64,000 nt of DNA from the NCBI GenBank assembly GCA_020725645.1, contig DYEQ01000092.1, positions 1 through 64,000 of the forward strand. Direction: 5' to 3'. This stretch comes from Candidatus Fermentithermobacillaceae bacterium (GTDB lineage: Bacteria > Bacillota > Sulfobacillia > Fermentithermobacillales > DUSS01). Of this stretch, positions 55,727-64,000 are shown piece after piece (the first letter of the stretch is position 1; each line of letters opens with the position of its first letter). The translations under genes were made by a program, and so were the position numbers. Below the pieces are notes generated by a model, which had not been told where the DNA came from, ran no database searches, and worked only from the letters and a program-made list of their open reading frames with translations.

Positions 55727-55995
55727 GGCCGTGCTAGACGGGGAGGTAGCGGTGCCCTGTAACCCGCAACCCGCTATAGCGGGGTCGAAGCCTTCCTGAG
55801 GCCGTCTTCTTGTAGGGTCCGGCCGTTGCGGGCGGCGACGAAGGTCGGGTCCGGCGCAACGTGCCCCCGTGAACCCCGCCAGGTCCGGGAGGAAGCAACG
55901 GTAAGCGGACCGGTGCGTGTGCCGCCGGGGCGCCTGACTGGAGCAAGCTACAACGGTATCGCCTGGAAGGAGCGGTCGAGGGCGGGTGCACGGCC
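55727..55995 (+). ncRNA. ffs: Large (6S-sized, Firmicutes-type) signal recognition particle RNA
   Basis: The SRP domain IV signature GCCAGGTCCGGGAGGAAGCA, with the GGAAGC-type binding loop for Ffh, lies at 55878-55897. The 5' Alu-domain signature GGGGAGGTAGCGGTGCCCTG starts near 55739, and 3' end GTGCACGGCC matches that of B. subtilis scRNA. The terminal stem GGCCGTGC (55727-55734) pairs exactly with GCACGGCC (55988-55995), defining a 269-nucleotide RNA. It contains the Alu domain absent from small proteobacterial SRP RNAs. dnaX begins 32 bases later. Confidence 0.93.
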
Positions 55996-56026
55996 ATTGG
56001 ATTTTTCCGGTTGGGGGGTTTGGCTC

Positions 56027-57793
56027 GTGCCCTACCAGGTCTTGTACAGAGCTTGGCGGCCAAACTCCTGGCGTCAGGTGGTCGGTCAAAAAGCGGTAGT
56101 TCGCATCCTGGAAAGCGCCTTACTTCAAAACAAAGTATCTCACGCTTACCTGTTTTCAGGTCCCCGGGGGACCGGAAAGACCACCGTCGCGAGGCTCCTC
56201 GCCAAGGCCGTTAACTGCAAAAACAGGCAGGGGGCTGAACCCTGTAACTCCTGCGATTCATGCAGCGCCATTCAAAACGGTACCTCCGTAGACGTGGTGG
56301 AAATCGACGCTGCTTCCAACAGGGGAATCGATGAAATCAGAGGCATAACCGAGTCTACCCGGTACTTGCCGGTTACGGGTGCCTACAAAGTGTACATCGT
56401 AGACGAAGTCCACATGCTTACGCAGGAAGCGTTCAACGCCCTCTTGAAGACCTTGGAGGAACCCCCGGCTCACGTCATCTTCATTCTGGCGACTACTGCT
56501 CCCCACAGGATCCCGGTGACGATAACGTCCAGATGCCAGCGGATGGACTTCCACAAGCTCTCAGTCGGCGAAATATGCGAGCGTCTCGGGGAGATAGCTT
56601 CCTCCGAGGGGATCGAAATCGAACCCGAAGCTCGGGATGCTCTGGCGAGAGCTGCTGAAGGTTCCCTTAGAGATGCCATCTCCCTTCTGGACCTGTGCAG
56701 CGCGTACGGCCGGGGGAAAGTGACACGGCAGGACGTGGAAGCTGTCCTGGGCACCTCCCCGCTGGAGTTCATGGAGAGGCTCGTGAGGTCTCTAGCCGCG
56801 GGAGACGCTCGGGAAACCCTGCGAGCTTTGCGGGAGATGTCCGATGCCGGCAAGGACTTTTTCCAGCTCGCTCAGGAAGTCGGAAACTTCGCCAGAGACC
56901 TAATCCTTCTGAAATCCGGCGGGGATCTCTCTGAACTGACGAGGCCTTCCGAGGAATCCCGGAAAATGCGGGAGCTGGCATTCACGATTTCCAGGGACTT
57001 TCTGTTCGCTCTTCTGGACGCGGCGGCCAGGGCGGTCAGCGACATGAGGGGCGCCCCGGATCCCAAGCTGGTCCTGGAACTCACCCTTCTAGGGTTGGCC
57101 CGGCCCTCGCAGCAGACCGGAGTCGAGATCTCCGGGAGAGCCCCCTGGTTTGAAGGAGCTCCCCGGGTTAACGGGGATAAATCCCGCACGGCGCAGGAGC
57201 AAATCCCGGGGGGACCCGGACGCACCGGCCATGTCCTGTCCTGCGAGGTGGAAGTTCAGGACGAATCTCCAGAACCGTCGCGGGCGTACCAGACGGCTGC
57301 TGGGCCGGCGAGGGTGGAACCTATGGATGTGTCTCTCGCCGGGCCGGACGAGATCCTGAACCGCGTGAAGGGCGTGTGGGACGACCTTTTGAACGTCCTG
57401 CAAAGGCGGAGACTGGTGAAAGCCCGAGCTTACCTCCTGCCCGGAAAGCCTGTGGGCCTGCGGGACGGCAACGTCGTGGTCTTGAGATTTCCGGCCACAT
57501 ATGCAACCCACCTTGAGCAGGTTATGGTTCCCGTGACCCGGAAAGCCATCGAAACCGAACTTTCGAAACTCACCGGGCTCGACCTCCGCATCGTAGCTGT
57601 TCCGGGCGAACCGGAAGCAAGCGGCAACGGCGACGGCGAAGAGAGCGTTGCGAAACGGGAGAACGGGGATAATCCGCTCGTGCTCAGGGCTCGAGAGCTG
57701 CTGGAGGCAGCTGCGCGGAAGAAATCCGGGCCTCCCGGCACCGACGTTGACTCCCGGCCGGTCCGGCGAGATGCTGGAAAGAGAACTGACTGA
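56027..57793 (+). CDS. dnaX: DNA polymerase III subunit tau/gamma
   Basis: 588 residues from GTG 56027 (GGGGGG upstream). The track start at 55826 lies inside the SRP RNA and is rejected. Clamp-loader ATPase: VLYRAWRPNSWRQVVGQKAVV, Walker A FSGPRGTGKTTVARLLAKA, zinc module CKNRQGAEPCNSCDSC, Walker B YIVDEVHMLTQEAFNALLKTLEEPP and sensor ITSRCQRMDFHK. A variable linker leads to a C-terminal tau-like region binding polymerase. No slippery A-run for gamma frameshifting was noticed. Confidence 0.95.
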   Translation: MPYQVLYRAWRPNSWRQVVGQKAVVRILESALLQNKVSHAYLFSGPRGTGKTTVARLLAKAVNCKNRQGAEPCNSCDSCSAIQNGTSVDVVEIDAASNRGIDEIRGITESTRYLPVTGAYKVYIVDEVHMLTQEAFNALLKTLEEPPAHVIFILATTAPHRIPVTITSRCQRMDFHKLSVGEICERLGEIASSEGIEIEPEARDALARAAEGSLRDAISLLDLCSAYGRGKVTRQDVEAVLGTSPLEFMERLVRSLAAGDARETLRALREMSDAGKDFFQLAQEVGNFARDLILLKSGGDLSELTRPSEESRKMRELAFTISRDFLFALLDAAARAVSDMRGAPDPKLVLELTLLGLARPSQQTGVEISGRAPWFEGAPRVNGDKSRTAQEQIPGGPGRTGHVLSCEVEVQDESPEPSRAYQTAAGPARVEPMDVSLAGPDEILNRVKGVWDDLLNVLQRRRLVKARAYLLPGKPVGLRDGNVVVLRFPATYATHLEQVMVPVTRKAIETELSKLTGLDLRIVAVPGEPEASGNGDGEESVAKRENGDNPLVLRARELLEAAARKKSGPPGTDVDSRPVRRDAGKRTD

Positions 57794-57816
57794 CGCTGAT
57801 GAAGGGGGAAGGAATT

Positions 57817-58143
57817 ATGCCCAAATTCCAGGGCGGATTCGACATGTCGCGGCTCCTGAAAGAAGCTCAGAAGCTTCAAGCTGAGATGGAGCGGGTCGAA
57901 GGCGAGCTGGCCGAGAAAACCGTGGAGGAAACGGCCGGGGGCGGTGCCGTGAAGGCGGTTGTCACGTGCGGCTTTAAAGTTAAATCCATCGAAATCGACC
58001 CAGAGGCGGTCGATCTGGAAGACTTCGACATGCTCTCGGACCTCATCGTAGCTGCCGTGAACGCGGCCCTCGAGAAGGCTAGAAAAACGGCCCAGGAGGA
58101 AATGGCGAAGATTACGGGCGGGGTGAACCTGCCTCTGGTTTAA
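57817..58143 (+). CDS. YbaB/EbfC-family nucleoid-associated protein
   Basis: 108 residues from ATG 57817 (GGGGGAAGG upstream). The family core SRLLKEAQKLQAEMERVEGELAEKTVE, then TAGGGAVKAVVTCGFKVKSIEIDPEAV and LSDLIVAAVNAALEKAR, is complete. Binds DNA as a tweezer-shaped dimer and is regularly encoded between dnaX and recR. Follows dnaX by 23 bases. Confidence 0.93.
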   Translation: MPKFQGGFDMSRLLKEAQKLQAEMERVEGELAEKTVEETAGGGAVKAVVTCGFKVKSIEIDPEAVDLEDFDMLSDLIVAAVNAALEKARKTAQEEMAKITGGVNLPLV

Positions 58144-58157
58144 GTAGGTGAACTCCG

Positions 58158-58760
58158 TTGTCTTTTCCCGAACCATTAGTCAAACTCATAGAGGAATTGA
58201 GAAAACTCCCCGGGGTCGGTCCCAAGTCGGCCCAGCGCCTCGCGCTGCACCTTATCCTATCAGGTAAACCCGCCATCGACGGGCTGGTCTCATCGCTGGT
58301 GGCGGCGAGAGATAGGATAAGACGATGCTCCATTTGCGGCAACCTTACCGAGGCCGACCCGTGCCCTCTCTGCAAGGACCCCCGTAGAGACGGTTCCGTC
58401 CTTTGTGTCGTCGCCTCGCCGCAGGATGTAGCTGCGATCGAACGGTCGGGCGGGTTCAAAGGTCTCTATCACGTGCTCCGCGGCGCCATCGCGCCCATGG
58501 ACGGGGTAGGCCCCGAGGACGTCGGTACAGATGAGCTGTTGCGTCGAGTGAGGGATTCGAAGGGCAAGATAAAAGAGGTTATCCTCGCCACCAACCCCGA
58601 CGTCGAGGGGGAAGCTACGGCGGTCTACCTCTCTAAAGAGTTGAAGCCTCTGGGGGTCATCGTGACCAGATTGGCCAGGGGGCTCCCGCAGGGAGCGGAG
58701 ATCGACTACCAGGACGACATAACCCTTATCAAAGCTCTGGAGGGGAGACGCGAAATATAG
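58158..58760 (+). CDS. recR: Recombination mediator RecR
   Basis: 200 residues from TTG 58158 (GTAGGTGA upstream). Loads RecA with RecO (RecF is not present in this window). Helix-hairpin-helix KLPGVGPKSAQRLALHL, zinc finger CSICGNLTEADPCPLC and TOPRIM domain (CVVASPQDVAAIER, TDELLRRV, ATNPDVEGEATAVYL) are all intact. Normal length. Confidence 0.95.
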   Translation: MSFPEPLVKLIEELRKLPGVGPKSAQRLALHLILSGKPAIDGLVSSLVAARDRIRRCSICGNLTEADPCPLCKDPRRDGSVLCVVASPQDVAAIERSGGFKGLYHVLRGAIAPMDGVGPEDVGTDELLRRVRDSKGKIKEVILATNPDVEGEATAVYLSKELKPLGVIVTRLARGLPQGAEIDYQDDITLIKALEGRREI

Positions 58761-58937
58761 GGCGAATCAAGGAGTGTAGGACACACCGCTGTTGCCTGAT
58801 ATGCCCGGTCGATCCACCGGACGTATCGGGTTTCCACCACCTGGCAATACTCTACAGGAAGAGCAGTGGAACATCCGCTAACGGCACGAATAGCTATGAG
58901 CCGGTAGCTATAGCCGGGTGGAGGAGGATAGATCCTG

Positions 58938-59162
58938 GTGTTCGGCTTGAGGCAAGCTAAAAACGAAAAAGAGCTCGAGAGAAAGGCCCTGCTTAAGGCG
59001 CTTAGGCAGGCGGAGCACGAGATGGACGTCGCTCTCTCGTGTTTCCACGAGTCGACCGATCCGGAGATCATCGATCACGCTATCTACCTTATGGAAGCTG
59101 CCAAGAAGAAATACTCATATTTCTTGAAGAAAGCACGGCAGGAAAACCTCTTCACAAGCTAG
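58938..59162 (+). CDS. YaaL-like DUF2508 protein
   Basis: 74 residues from GTG 58938 (GGAGGAGG upstream). Almost wholly helical and charged (KNEKELERKALLKALRQAEHEMDVALSCFHE and YLMEAAKKKYSYFLKKARQ), as in YaaL proteins. It lies between recR and bofA exactly as in B. subtilis. Function unknown. The 177-base gap before it shows no gene. Confidence 0.85.
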   Translation: MFGLRQAKNEKELERKALLKALRQAEHEMDVALSCFHESTDPEIIDHAIYLMEAAKKKYSYFLKKARQENLFTS

Positions 59163-59227
59163 GCCGTCCGGAAAGGCGTCATAAAATCCCCCGGTGATGC
59201 ATATCGTTCAGCCGGAGGGAGAAGGCG

Positions 59228-59488
59228 ATGGACCTCAACGTTCTTTTGGGGATCGCCGTAGCTGGAGTAGTTCTCGTATATCTAATGAAAGCGCTTAAGG
59301 GTCCCCTAATGGGCCTCGGGAAACTAGCGCTGAGAACTCTCGTAGCTTTCGCCGGAATATGGGCTTTCAACGTGGTAGCCAGCCTTTTCGGAGTTCACAT
59401 GGGACTTAACATCGTCTCCGCTCTCACCATAGCGGTTCTGGGCTTACCGGGGATAGCTCTTCTTTTTGCCGTGAAGTACCTTCTGTAG
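59228..59488 (+). CDS. bofA: Pro-sigma-K processing inhibitor BofA
   Basis: 86 residues. Two membrane helices (residues about 8-26 and 34-54) and a hydrophobic C-terminal segment LTIAVLGLPGIALLFAVKYLL, the family end. BofA inhibits the SpoIVFB intramembrane protease that activates sigma-K in the mother cell, which supports endospore formation. ATG follows GGAGGGAG. The 181 bases after it (59489-59669) hold no recognisable gene. Confidence 0.88.
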   Translation: MDLNVLLGIAVAGVVLVYLMKALKGPLMGLGKLALRTLVAFAGIWAFNVVASLFGVHMGLNIVSALTIAVLGLPGIALLFAVKYLL

Positions 59489-59669
59489 CTACCGGGCAGG
59501 TACCGGACGAGACCGACTATCCTGTCCGCCCCTTTTCCCCCGTGATTTCGCCCCGACCCTCAGCATAAGGAGCAGCGTAGGGCCAGAATCGCCGGATGTC
59601 GCGCAGCATACCCGCTCAAGAGTAACGTGTTTCTGCAGTATGGAGTTCAGTTAAAACCCATAACCCTCG

Positions 59670-60914
59670 TCAGCGAAGGAATTTCCGCGGATCTTTCGCT
59701 TCGCCATCAAGGCGAACTTCGAAGTGGACATGGGGGCCGGTAGCATAGCCCGAGTCACCCACGTAGCCTATGACCTGGCCCGTTACCACCGTCTGGCCCT
59801 GGGAGACGCTGGTCCTGGAAAGGTGAGCGTATCTCGTAACGAGTCCGCTACCGTGATCGATGGTGACTATACGACCATAGCCCGAAACGTAACCAACGAA
59901 GACGACCTTCCCCTGAGCTACTGCCCGGACCGGAGTCCCGATGGGCGCTGCGATATCAAGCCCTTCGTGAAAATGTCGCACTCCGCTTATGGGGTGAATC
60001 CGCCAGCCGAAACCCGACGTAATACGTCCGACAACGGGCCATTCCAGAGGGGAGCCCTTGAATGCCGACGCCACCGCCCACGTTTCCCTGGGTATTTGAG
60101 CGACCGGAATGATGAGGAGCTGTCCAGGGATGATGACATCACCGGCCAGAGAGTTTGCCTTGCGGACGGAGTCGACCGTAACGCCATAAGCGCGCGCTAT
60201 ATCCCACAGCGTGTCGCCCTTCGCAACCCTCCTGACCAGCGCCGACGCGTTTTTGACGATCATCAGGTGCTGGCCAGGGATAATCCTGTCGGGGGAGTCA
60301 ATGCCGTTTATCGTCGCTACGGAAGCTACGGTCGTATTGTGGGCCAGCGCTATGGAAGACAGTGTATCGCCCTCTTTGACCACATACGTTACAAGGGACG
60401 GTCCACCATTATCCCCGCCCTGATTGGGAGAACTTTCGCCCGCGCTCCTGCTTATCTCATCCCGCGGGAGCGAGAAAAGAACCAGGTCCCGGCTGGGCTT
60501 GGACTCCCTGCTGCGAGTTTCAGCCGTATCCGGCGACAGGTGTCCGCCACCGTTCCGCAGGGAGCTGCCGGAACCCGAGGCGCCCATGGTGCTCCCGCTG
60601 GACCCGTCAGCTCCTCCCGGGGCTTGGCCCTGCTCAAGCCAGGCCAGCGGGACTTCAACCGGCCCTCCCACGGCCGGCGCGTCGATAATCTGGGCCCCCT
60701 GGGCCGGGCCCTCCTGGTATGCCCTCCTCACTGAAATGCGAAAGTGCCCCTCCGGCAAGTAAAGTCCGGCGAGGAAGCCCAAGACGAGCGGCACGATCCA
60801 AGCTGCGACGAGGTGACGTTTCGACCTGGTTGAAGTCTTTTTTCTTGTGGAGTCCGCTGCCGTGACCTTTCCGGAGATTTGCCGGCGCGAAGCCAGCCCC
60901 GGTTCACGTCTTAT
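59670..60914 (-). CDS. Membrane-anchored LysM-M23 endopeptidase with apparent ATA start
   Basis: About 414 residues if the start is ATA 60914, preceded by AGGAG nine bases upstream; the track's GTG 60794 cuts through the membrane helix. The full N-terminus is basic (RKKTSTRSKRH) and then LVAAWIVPLVLGFLAGLYLP, a signal anchor. No ATG, GTG or TTG lies before it in frame; CTG is the other option. Two LysM repeats follow (VVKEGDTLSSIALAH and VAKGDTLWDIARAYG). The M23 domain has complete zinc motifs HEGLD and HVHFE, and so should cut peptidoglycan. It has its own promoter (60958-60986). Confidence 0.85.
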   Translation of the reverse strand: MRREPGLASRRQISGKVTAADSTRKKTSTRSKRHLVAAWIVPLVLGFLAGLYLPEGHFRISVRRAYQEGPAQGAQIIDAPAVGGPVEVPLAWLEQGQAPGGADGSSGSTMGASGSGSSLRNGGGHLSPDTAETRSRESKPSRDLVLFSLPRDEISRSAGESSPNQGGDNGGPSLVTYVVKEGDTLSSIALAHNTTVASVATINGIDSPDRIIPGQHLMIVKNASALVRRVAKGDTLWDIARAYGVTVDSVRKANSLAGDVIIPGQLLIIPVAQIPRETWAVASAFKGSPLEWPVVGRITSGFGWRIHPISGVRHFHEGLDIAAPIGTPVRAVAQGKVVFVGYVSGYGRIVTIDHGSGLVTRYAHLSRTSVSQGQTVVTGQVIGYVGDSGYATGPHVHFEVRLDGEAKDPRKFLR

Positions 60915-60957
60915 AGGCGATCACTCCTAAAGCATAGGATTGCTCCCAGTCTGTGAC

Positions 60958-60986
60958 ATTATAGCCATTTCTAAATTAGAAAGCAA
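60958..60986 (-). promoter_or_regulatory. SigA-type promoter of the minus-strand LysM-M23 gene
   Basis: On the minus strand TTGCTT, 17 bases and a perfect TATAAT. Transcription would start near 60951, leaving a leader of about 37 bases to the proposed ATA start, which supports that start over the internal GTG. Confidence 0.75.
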
Positions 60987-61437
60987 GGCTTAGTTGACCT
61001 GGGCGGTCCGCCCATCTATCATATGCCGGTCCGTACGTACAAGATGAATCAGAGGTGGTCCGGCTCAAACGACGCAGCTGAGCAGCACCTTAGAATCGAC
61101 CCAGCTATCAACCTCGCCTACCATAACTCATCCGTATAGGTTAGAATAACTTCTGTTAGCATAATCTTTGAGCCGGTTGACGGCATCTTTTGCTTGCCGC
61201 GGCGTTGCAGAATGCGCGGGGCGCGGGCATTTTGAGGCGTACAGGCGGGGATTCACCGCCGTCCACGGTACCGGTAAAAGGCTATAGACCCCGGTCGCCG
61301 CGCCGGGCTCGATCGCGGTAAAAGACCGGTACGAGACCGGGAGTCGAGATCCGGACACAGGTCGGGAGCCGGCATTTTGCTCCGGCCCGGTCTTGACAGT
61401 GCGTGACGTCGAGCGGAGCTATTTAGGAGGCACATAT
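60987..61437. other. Divergent intergenic region with structured leader
   Basis: No gene in this 451-base stretch. CGGTAAAAG occurs twice 44 bases apart (61272 and 61316), between several GACCGG/CCGGTC inverted pieces, so the leader of the plus-strand M23 gene probably folds. It does not match a riboswitch I can name. TTGACA lies at 61393 but without a good -10. Confidence 0.35.
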
Positions 61438-62898
61438 ATGAAATCAGTCCCGCACAATCTAGTCTCTCACAAACCGCGGGGAGCGAGGGGGGGCTTAACG
61501 GCACGTAGCGCGGGTACCGGGGCGAAACCGGGTACGGGACAACTGTCGCCGAAATTCCGGTTCAGGTTACCCCGGCATTTCCTGTGGGTTGGATTCACGC
61601 TCAGCCTCGCCCTTTTGGTTGCATATATATACTTCTGTCCCCCGACCTGGGCTGTGATCCTGGACGGCGAGGTGATCGGCTACGTTTCCCAGGTCGAAGA
61701 AGTGAGAAAGGCTCTAGCTCTTCTCGCCGAATCCGAAGCTTCCAGGGTCGGCGCCCAGGTTGTCCCCAAGAATCCTCCATCGTTCGTAAGAAGACGGCCC
61801 CCTCAGGGGGCAATGCTCGTCACTCCCGAAACCATGGCCGGGGTTCTGTCCGAGAAAATGGAGTTCCTGGCGGCCGGTTACGTCATCTGCGTGGATGGGC
61901 AGGACGTGGTGGCGCTACCTTCCGAAGAAGACGCCCGGCTGGTGCTATCCAGCTTGCGGGAGCAATACGTCCAATCGATATCGCGCAAAAGCCAAGTCAC
62001 TGTAGAAGAGGTCCTGACTAAAGAAAACATCGAGATCAAGGAGAAGACGGTGTCAACGAGAATGTTCCGTTCCAGGGAAGATGCCCTCCGGATCCTCGTC
62101 CGCGGCACGGACAAAACAGTCACCCACATAGTACAGCGGGGCGAATGCCTCTGGACAATAGCGCAAGCAAATCACATGACCGTCGAGGACCTCAGAAAAG
62201 CTAACCCCCAGGTGAAGGGCGACCTCATATACGAGGGGGACTCCTTGAGCCTGGTAGTACCCGATCCCTACGTTACCTTTCAATCCAGGGAAAAAGTGGT
62301 ATTCGCCGTCGGCATTCCGTATGCGACCGAGGTAAGCTACGATGAGTCACTGTGGCCGTGGCAGGAACGGGTTCTCGTCGAGGGTAAGAACGGGCAGAAG
62401 CTCATAAGCCAGGAAGTGATTCGTGAAAACGGGAAGGAAGTATCCAGGCGGACTGTGGACGAAAGGATCCTGTCCTATCCGGTGACCAGGAAGGTGGTAA
62501 GAGGCTCAAAGCAGGTTCCTCCAATGGGCTCGGGGCAAATGGTCTGGCCGGTCAAGGGGCGGGTGACTTCGTACTTCGGTTGGAGGTGGGGCTCATTTCA
62601 CTCCGGCATAGATATAGCTGCCCCGGCAGGAACTCCAGTGCTCGCCGCCGACAACGGGATGGTTTCTTACAGGGGGTGGAACGGAGGCTACGGAAGACTC
62701 GTCTTGATAGATCACGGAAACGGGACGGTCACCGCCTACGCGCACCTGTCCGGCTACGCGGTCTCCGTTGGCGACAGGGTCGAAAAAGGTCAGGTGATCG
62801 GGTACGTCGGGTCGTCGGGGAACTCGACCGGCCCTCACCTCCACTTCGAGGTGCGGGTAAACGGGGTCGCTAAAAATCCCCTCGATTACTACAAATGA
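61438..62898 (+). CDS. LysM-G5-M23 peptidoglycan endopeptidase
   Basis: 486 residues from ATG 61438 (AGGAGG seven bases upstream). A 40-residue basic cytoplasmic tail precedes one membrane helix (about 48-66). An extracytoplasmic region follows, with one LysM (VTHIVQRGECLWTIAQANHM) near residue 235, a G5 domain (about 285-350) and the M23 domain with HSGID and HLHFE. It should act on peptidoglycan at the cell or forespore surface. Divergent from a second LysM-M23 gene and 122 bases before murA. Similar LysM-G5-M23 proteins are common in spore-forming Clostridia; a specific role is not assigned. Confidence 0.88.
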   Translation: MKSVPHNLVSHKPRGARGGLTARSAGTGAKPGTGQLSPKFRFRLPRHFLWVGFTLSLALLVAYIYFCPPTWAVILDGEVIGYVSQVEEVRKALALLAESEASRVGAQVVPKNPPSFVRRRPPQGAMLVTPETMAGVLSEKMEFLAAGYVICVDGQDVVALPSEEDARLVLSSLREQYVQSISRKSQVTVEEVLTKENIEIKEKTVSTRMFRSREDALRILVRGTDKTVTHIVQRGECLWTIAQANHMTVEDLRKANPQVKGDLIYEGDSLSLVVPDPYVTFQSREKVVFAVGIPYATEVSYDESLWPWQERVLVEGKNGQKLISQEVIRENGKEVSRRTVDERILSYPVTRKVVRGSKQVPPMGSGQMVWPVKGRVTSYFGWRWGSFHSGIDIAAPAGTPVLAADNGMVSYRGWNGGYGRLVLIDHGNGTVTAYAHLSGYAVSVGDRVEKGQVIGYVGSSGNSTGPHLHFEVRVNGVAKNPLDYYK

Positions 62899-63020
62899 GT
62901 GCCCAGGGTGGCCCCAGGGCGGCAAAGATTTCCCAAAGGTCCGGCAGGTATCCGGTACTACGCTGGCGAAAAACAAAGGACAGCAATCGAGCGGTGACGG
63001 AGGAACCAGGGGACGATAAC

Positions 63021-64000
63021 ATGGGTACATTCGTTATAGAAGGCGGACGCAAACTCTCGGGTACGGTATGGATAAGCGGGTCGAAGAACTCATCGGTGGC
63101 TCTCATCCCAGCCTGCCTCCTGGCGGACGGGACATCGCGCCTGGAGAATCTCGCCCTCATCAGAGACGTCCAGGTGTTCGCGAAAATCCTTAAAGATCTC
63201 GGAGCGAATGTGGATTTCCAGGGCCATTCCATTACGATAGCTCCCAACGGGTTCAGCTCGTGGAAAGCTCCGTACGACCTCGTCAAACAGCTGAGGGCCT
63301 CTTACTACCTCATGGGGGTGCTTTTAGCCAAATTCGGCCGGGCCGAGGTCGGCCTGCCGGGCGGGTGCGACATCGGCCCGCGGCCTATCGACCAGCACCT
63401 CAAAGGGTTCAAAGCACTGGGCGCAGAAGTCCGGGTCGAGGGTGGGGTGGTCAAGCTCCAGGCCAAGTCCTTGAAGGGAACGTCCATTTATCTGGACATC
63501 CCCAGCGTAGGCGCAACCATCAACATCATGCTGGCCGCCTCGAGAGCGGAGGGGACCACGATAATCGAGAACGCCGCCAAGGAACCTCACGTAGTCGATC
63601 TGGCCAACTTCCTGAACGCGATGGGCGCCAAGGTCCTGGGTGCCGGTACCGACGTGATCAAGGTGCGGGGAACCAAGTCCATGAATGGAGCTACACACTC
63701 GGTGGTGCCCGATGACATGGAGGCTGCCACCTATATGATGGCTGCGGTGGCCACCCGAGGGAACGTGCTCCTGCATAACGTGATCCCCAGGCATCTCGAA
63801 CCCGTCAGCGCCAAACTGCGGGAAGCGGGCGCCATCGTAAAGGAGGAAGGCGACGGTATCAGAGTAACGTGCAACGACCGGCCCCGGGCGGTGAACGTTA
63901 AAACCCTGCCGTATCCCGGGTTCCCCACGGACGCTCAGCAACCTCTAGTAGCGGTGATGGCTACAGCTGAAGGCATCAGCGTGGTTCAGGAGTCGGTGTA
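63021..64000 (+). CDS. murA: UDP-N-acetylglucosamine 1-carboxyvinyltransferase, 5' part (runs off window edge)
   Basis: First 326 codons of a family usually about 420 long. Catalyses the first committed step of peptidoglycan synthesis. SGSKNSSVALIPACLLADG near residue 20 holds the substrate Lys-Asn pair. LRASYYLMGVLLAKFGRAEVGLPGGCDIGPRPIDQHLKGF contains the active-site Cys (PGGC) that fosfomycin attacks, so it is of the sensitive type. YPGFPTDAQQPLVAVMATAEG is the conserved C-terminal block. The ATG follows CAGGGG. The adjacent LysM-M23 genes suggest a wall-synthesis neighbourhood. Confidence 0.94.
   Translation, partial: MGTFVIEGGRKLSGTVWISGSKNSSVALIPACLLADGTSRLENLALIRDVQVFAKILKDLGANVDFQGHSITIAPNGFSSWKAPYDLVKQLRASYYLMGVLLAKFGRAEVGLPGGCDIGPRPIDQHLKGFKALGAEVRVEGGVVKLQAKSLKGTSIYLDIPSVGATINIMLAASRAEGTTIIENAAKEPHVVDLANFLNAMGAKVLGAGTDVIKVRGTKSMNGATHSVVPDDMEAATYMMAAVATRGNVLLHNVIPRHLEPVSAKLREAGAIVKEEGDGIRVTCNDRPRAVNVKTLPYPGFPTDAQQPLVAVMATAEGISVVQESV

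Noticed and set aside
55826-56026. 67-codon N-terminal extension of dnaX in the ORF track
   Set aside because: It lies inside the SRP RNA and has no DnaX similarity; the family begins at GTG 56027, which has its own ribosome site.

Overview
The window looks like the replication-origin region of a high-GC, spore-forming, anaerobic member of the Bacillota (Clostridia-like; genus not determinable from the sequence alone). The evidence is the conserved origin gene order (gyrA-gyrB-remB-dnaN-dnaA | rpmH-rnpA-yidD-yidC-jag-mnmE-mnmG-rsmG-noc-parA-parB), sporulation-associated genes (yyaC, bofA, lonC, remB), a large Firmicutes-type SRP RNA, and a four-subunit 2-oxoacid:ferredoxin oxidoreductase typical of anaerobes.

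Layout. The origin lies at about 20.3-22.1 kb. DnaA-box clusters flank dnaA on both sides, and nearly all genes point away from this place. To the left (minus strand) run dnaA, dnaN, dciA, remB, gyrB, gyrA, archease, rtcB, mtnP and mtnA. Then come tRNA-Gly, three decayed tandem paralogues, tRNA-Thr, an orphan DNA methyltransferase, the porGDAB operon and the 5' part of gltX; a D-aminoacylase gene is the one plus-strand exception. To the right (plus strand) run the ribosomal/RNase P/membrane-insertion genes, tRNA-modification genes, chromosome-partition genes with a perfect parS site, and alanine racemase. An envelope region follows: M23 peptidase plus bactofilin, then a TPR / propeller / CvpA group. 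Next are a MacB-type exporter with a two-component system, the rpsF-ssb-rpsR and rplI-lonC-dnaB blocks, a tRNA-Ser/tRNA-Arg cluster around tadA, the SRP RNA with dnaX-ybaB-recR-yaaL-bofA, two divergent LysM-M23 peptidases, and the start of murA.

How the genes work together. The core is chromosome replication (DnaA, DnaN, DciA, DnaB, DnaX, SSB, gyrase), segregation (ParA, ParB, parS, Noc) and translation support (tRNAs, MnmE/MnmG, TadA, RNase P protein, SRP RNA, S6, S18, L9, L34). Around it sit RNA repair (RtcB, archease), methylthioadenosine salvage (MtnP, MtnA), wall metabolism (Alr, MurA, three M23 peptidases, bactofilin) and sporulation functions.

The less ordinary points are: a tandem, decayed family of NTTRR-F1-like proteins between two tRNAs; competing hairpins in the dnaA leader; a long zinc-ribbon DciA where recF is usually found; a Noc whose nucleotide-binding motifs are degenerate; an SSB without the usual acidic tip; GyrA with Met at the quinolone-site serine position and in the GyrA box; an M23 peptidase that seems to need an ATA start; and a membrane-fusion protein built from two tandem copies. 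I saw no CRISPR array, insertion sequence, prophage or rRNA gene. No convincing complete novel defence or mobile system is present.
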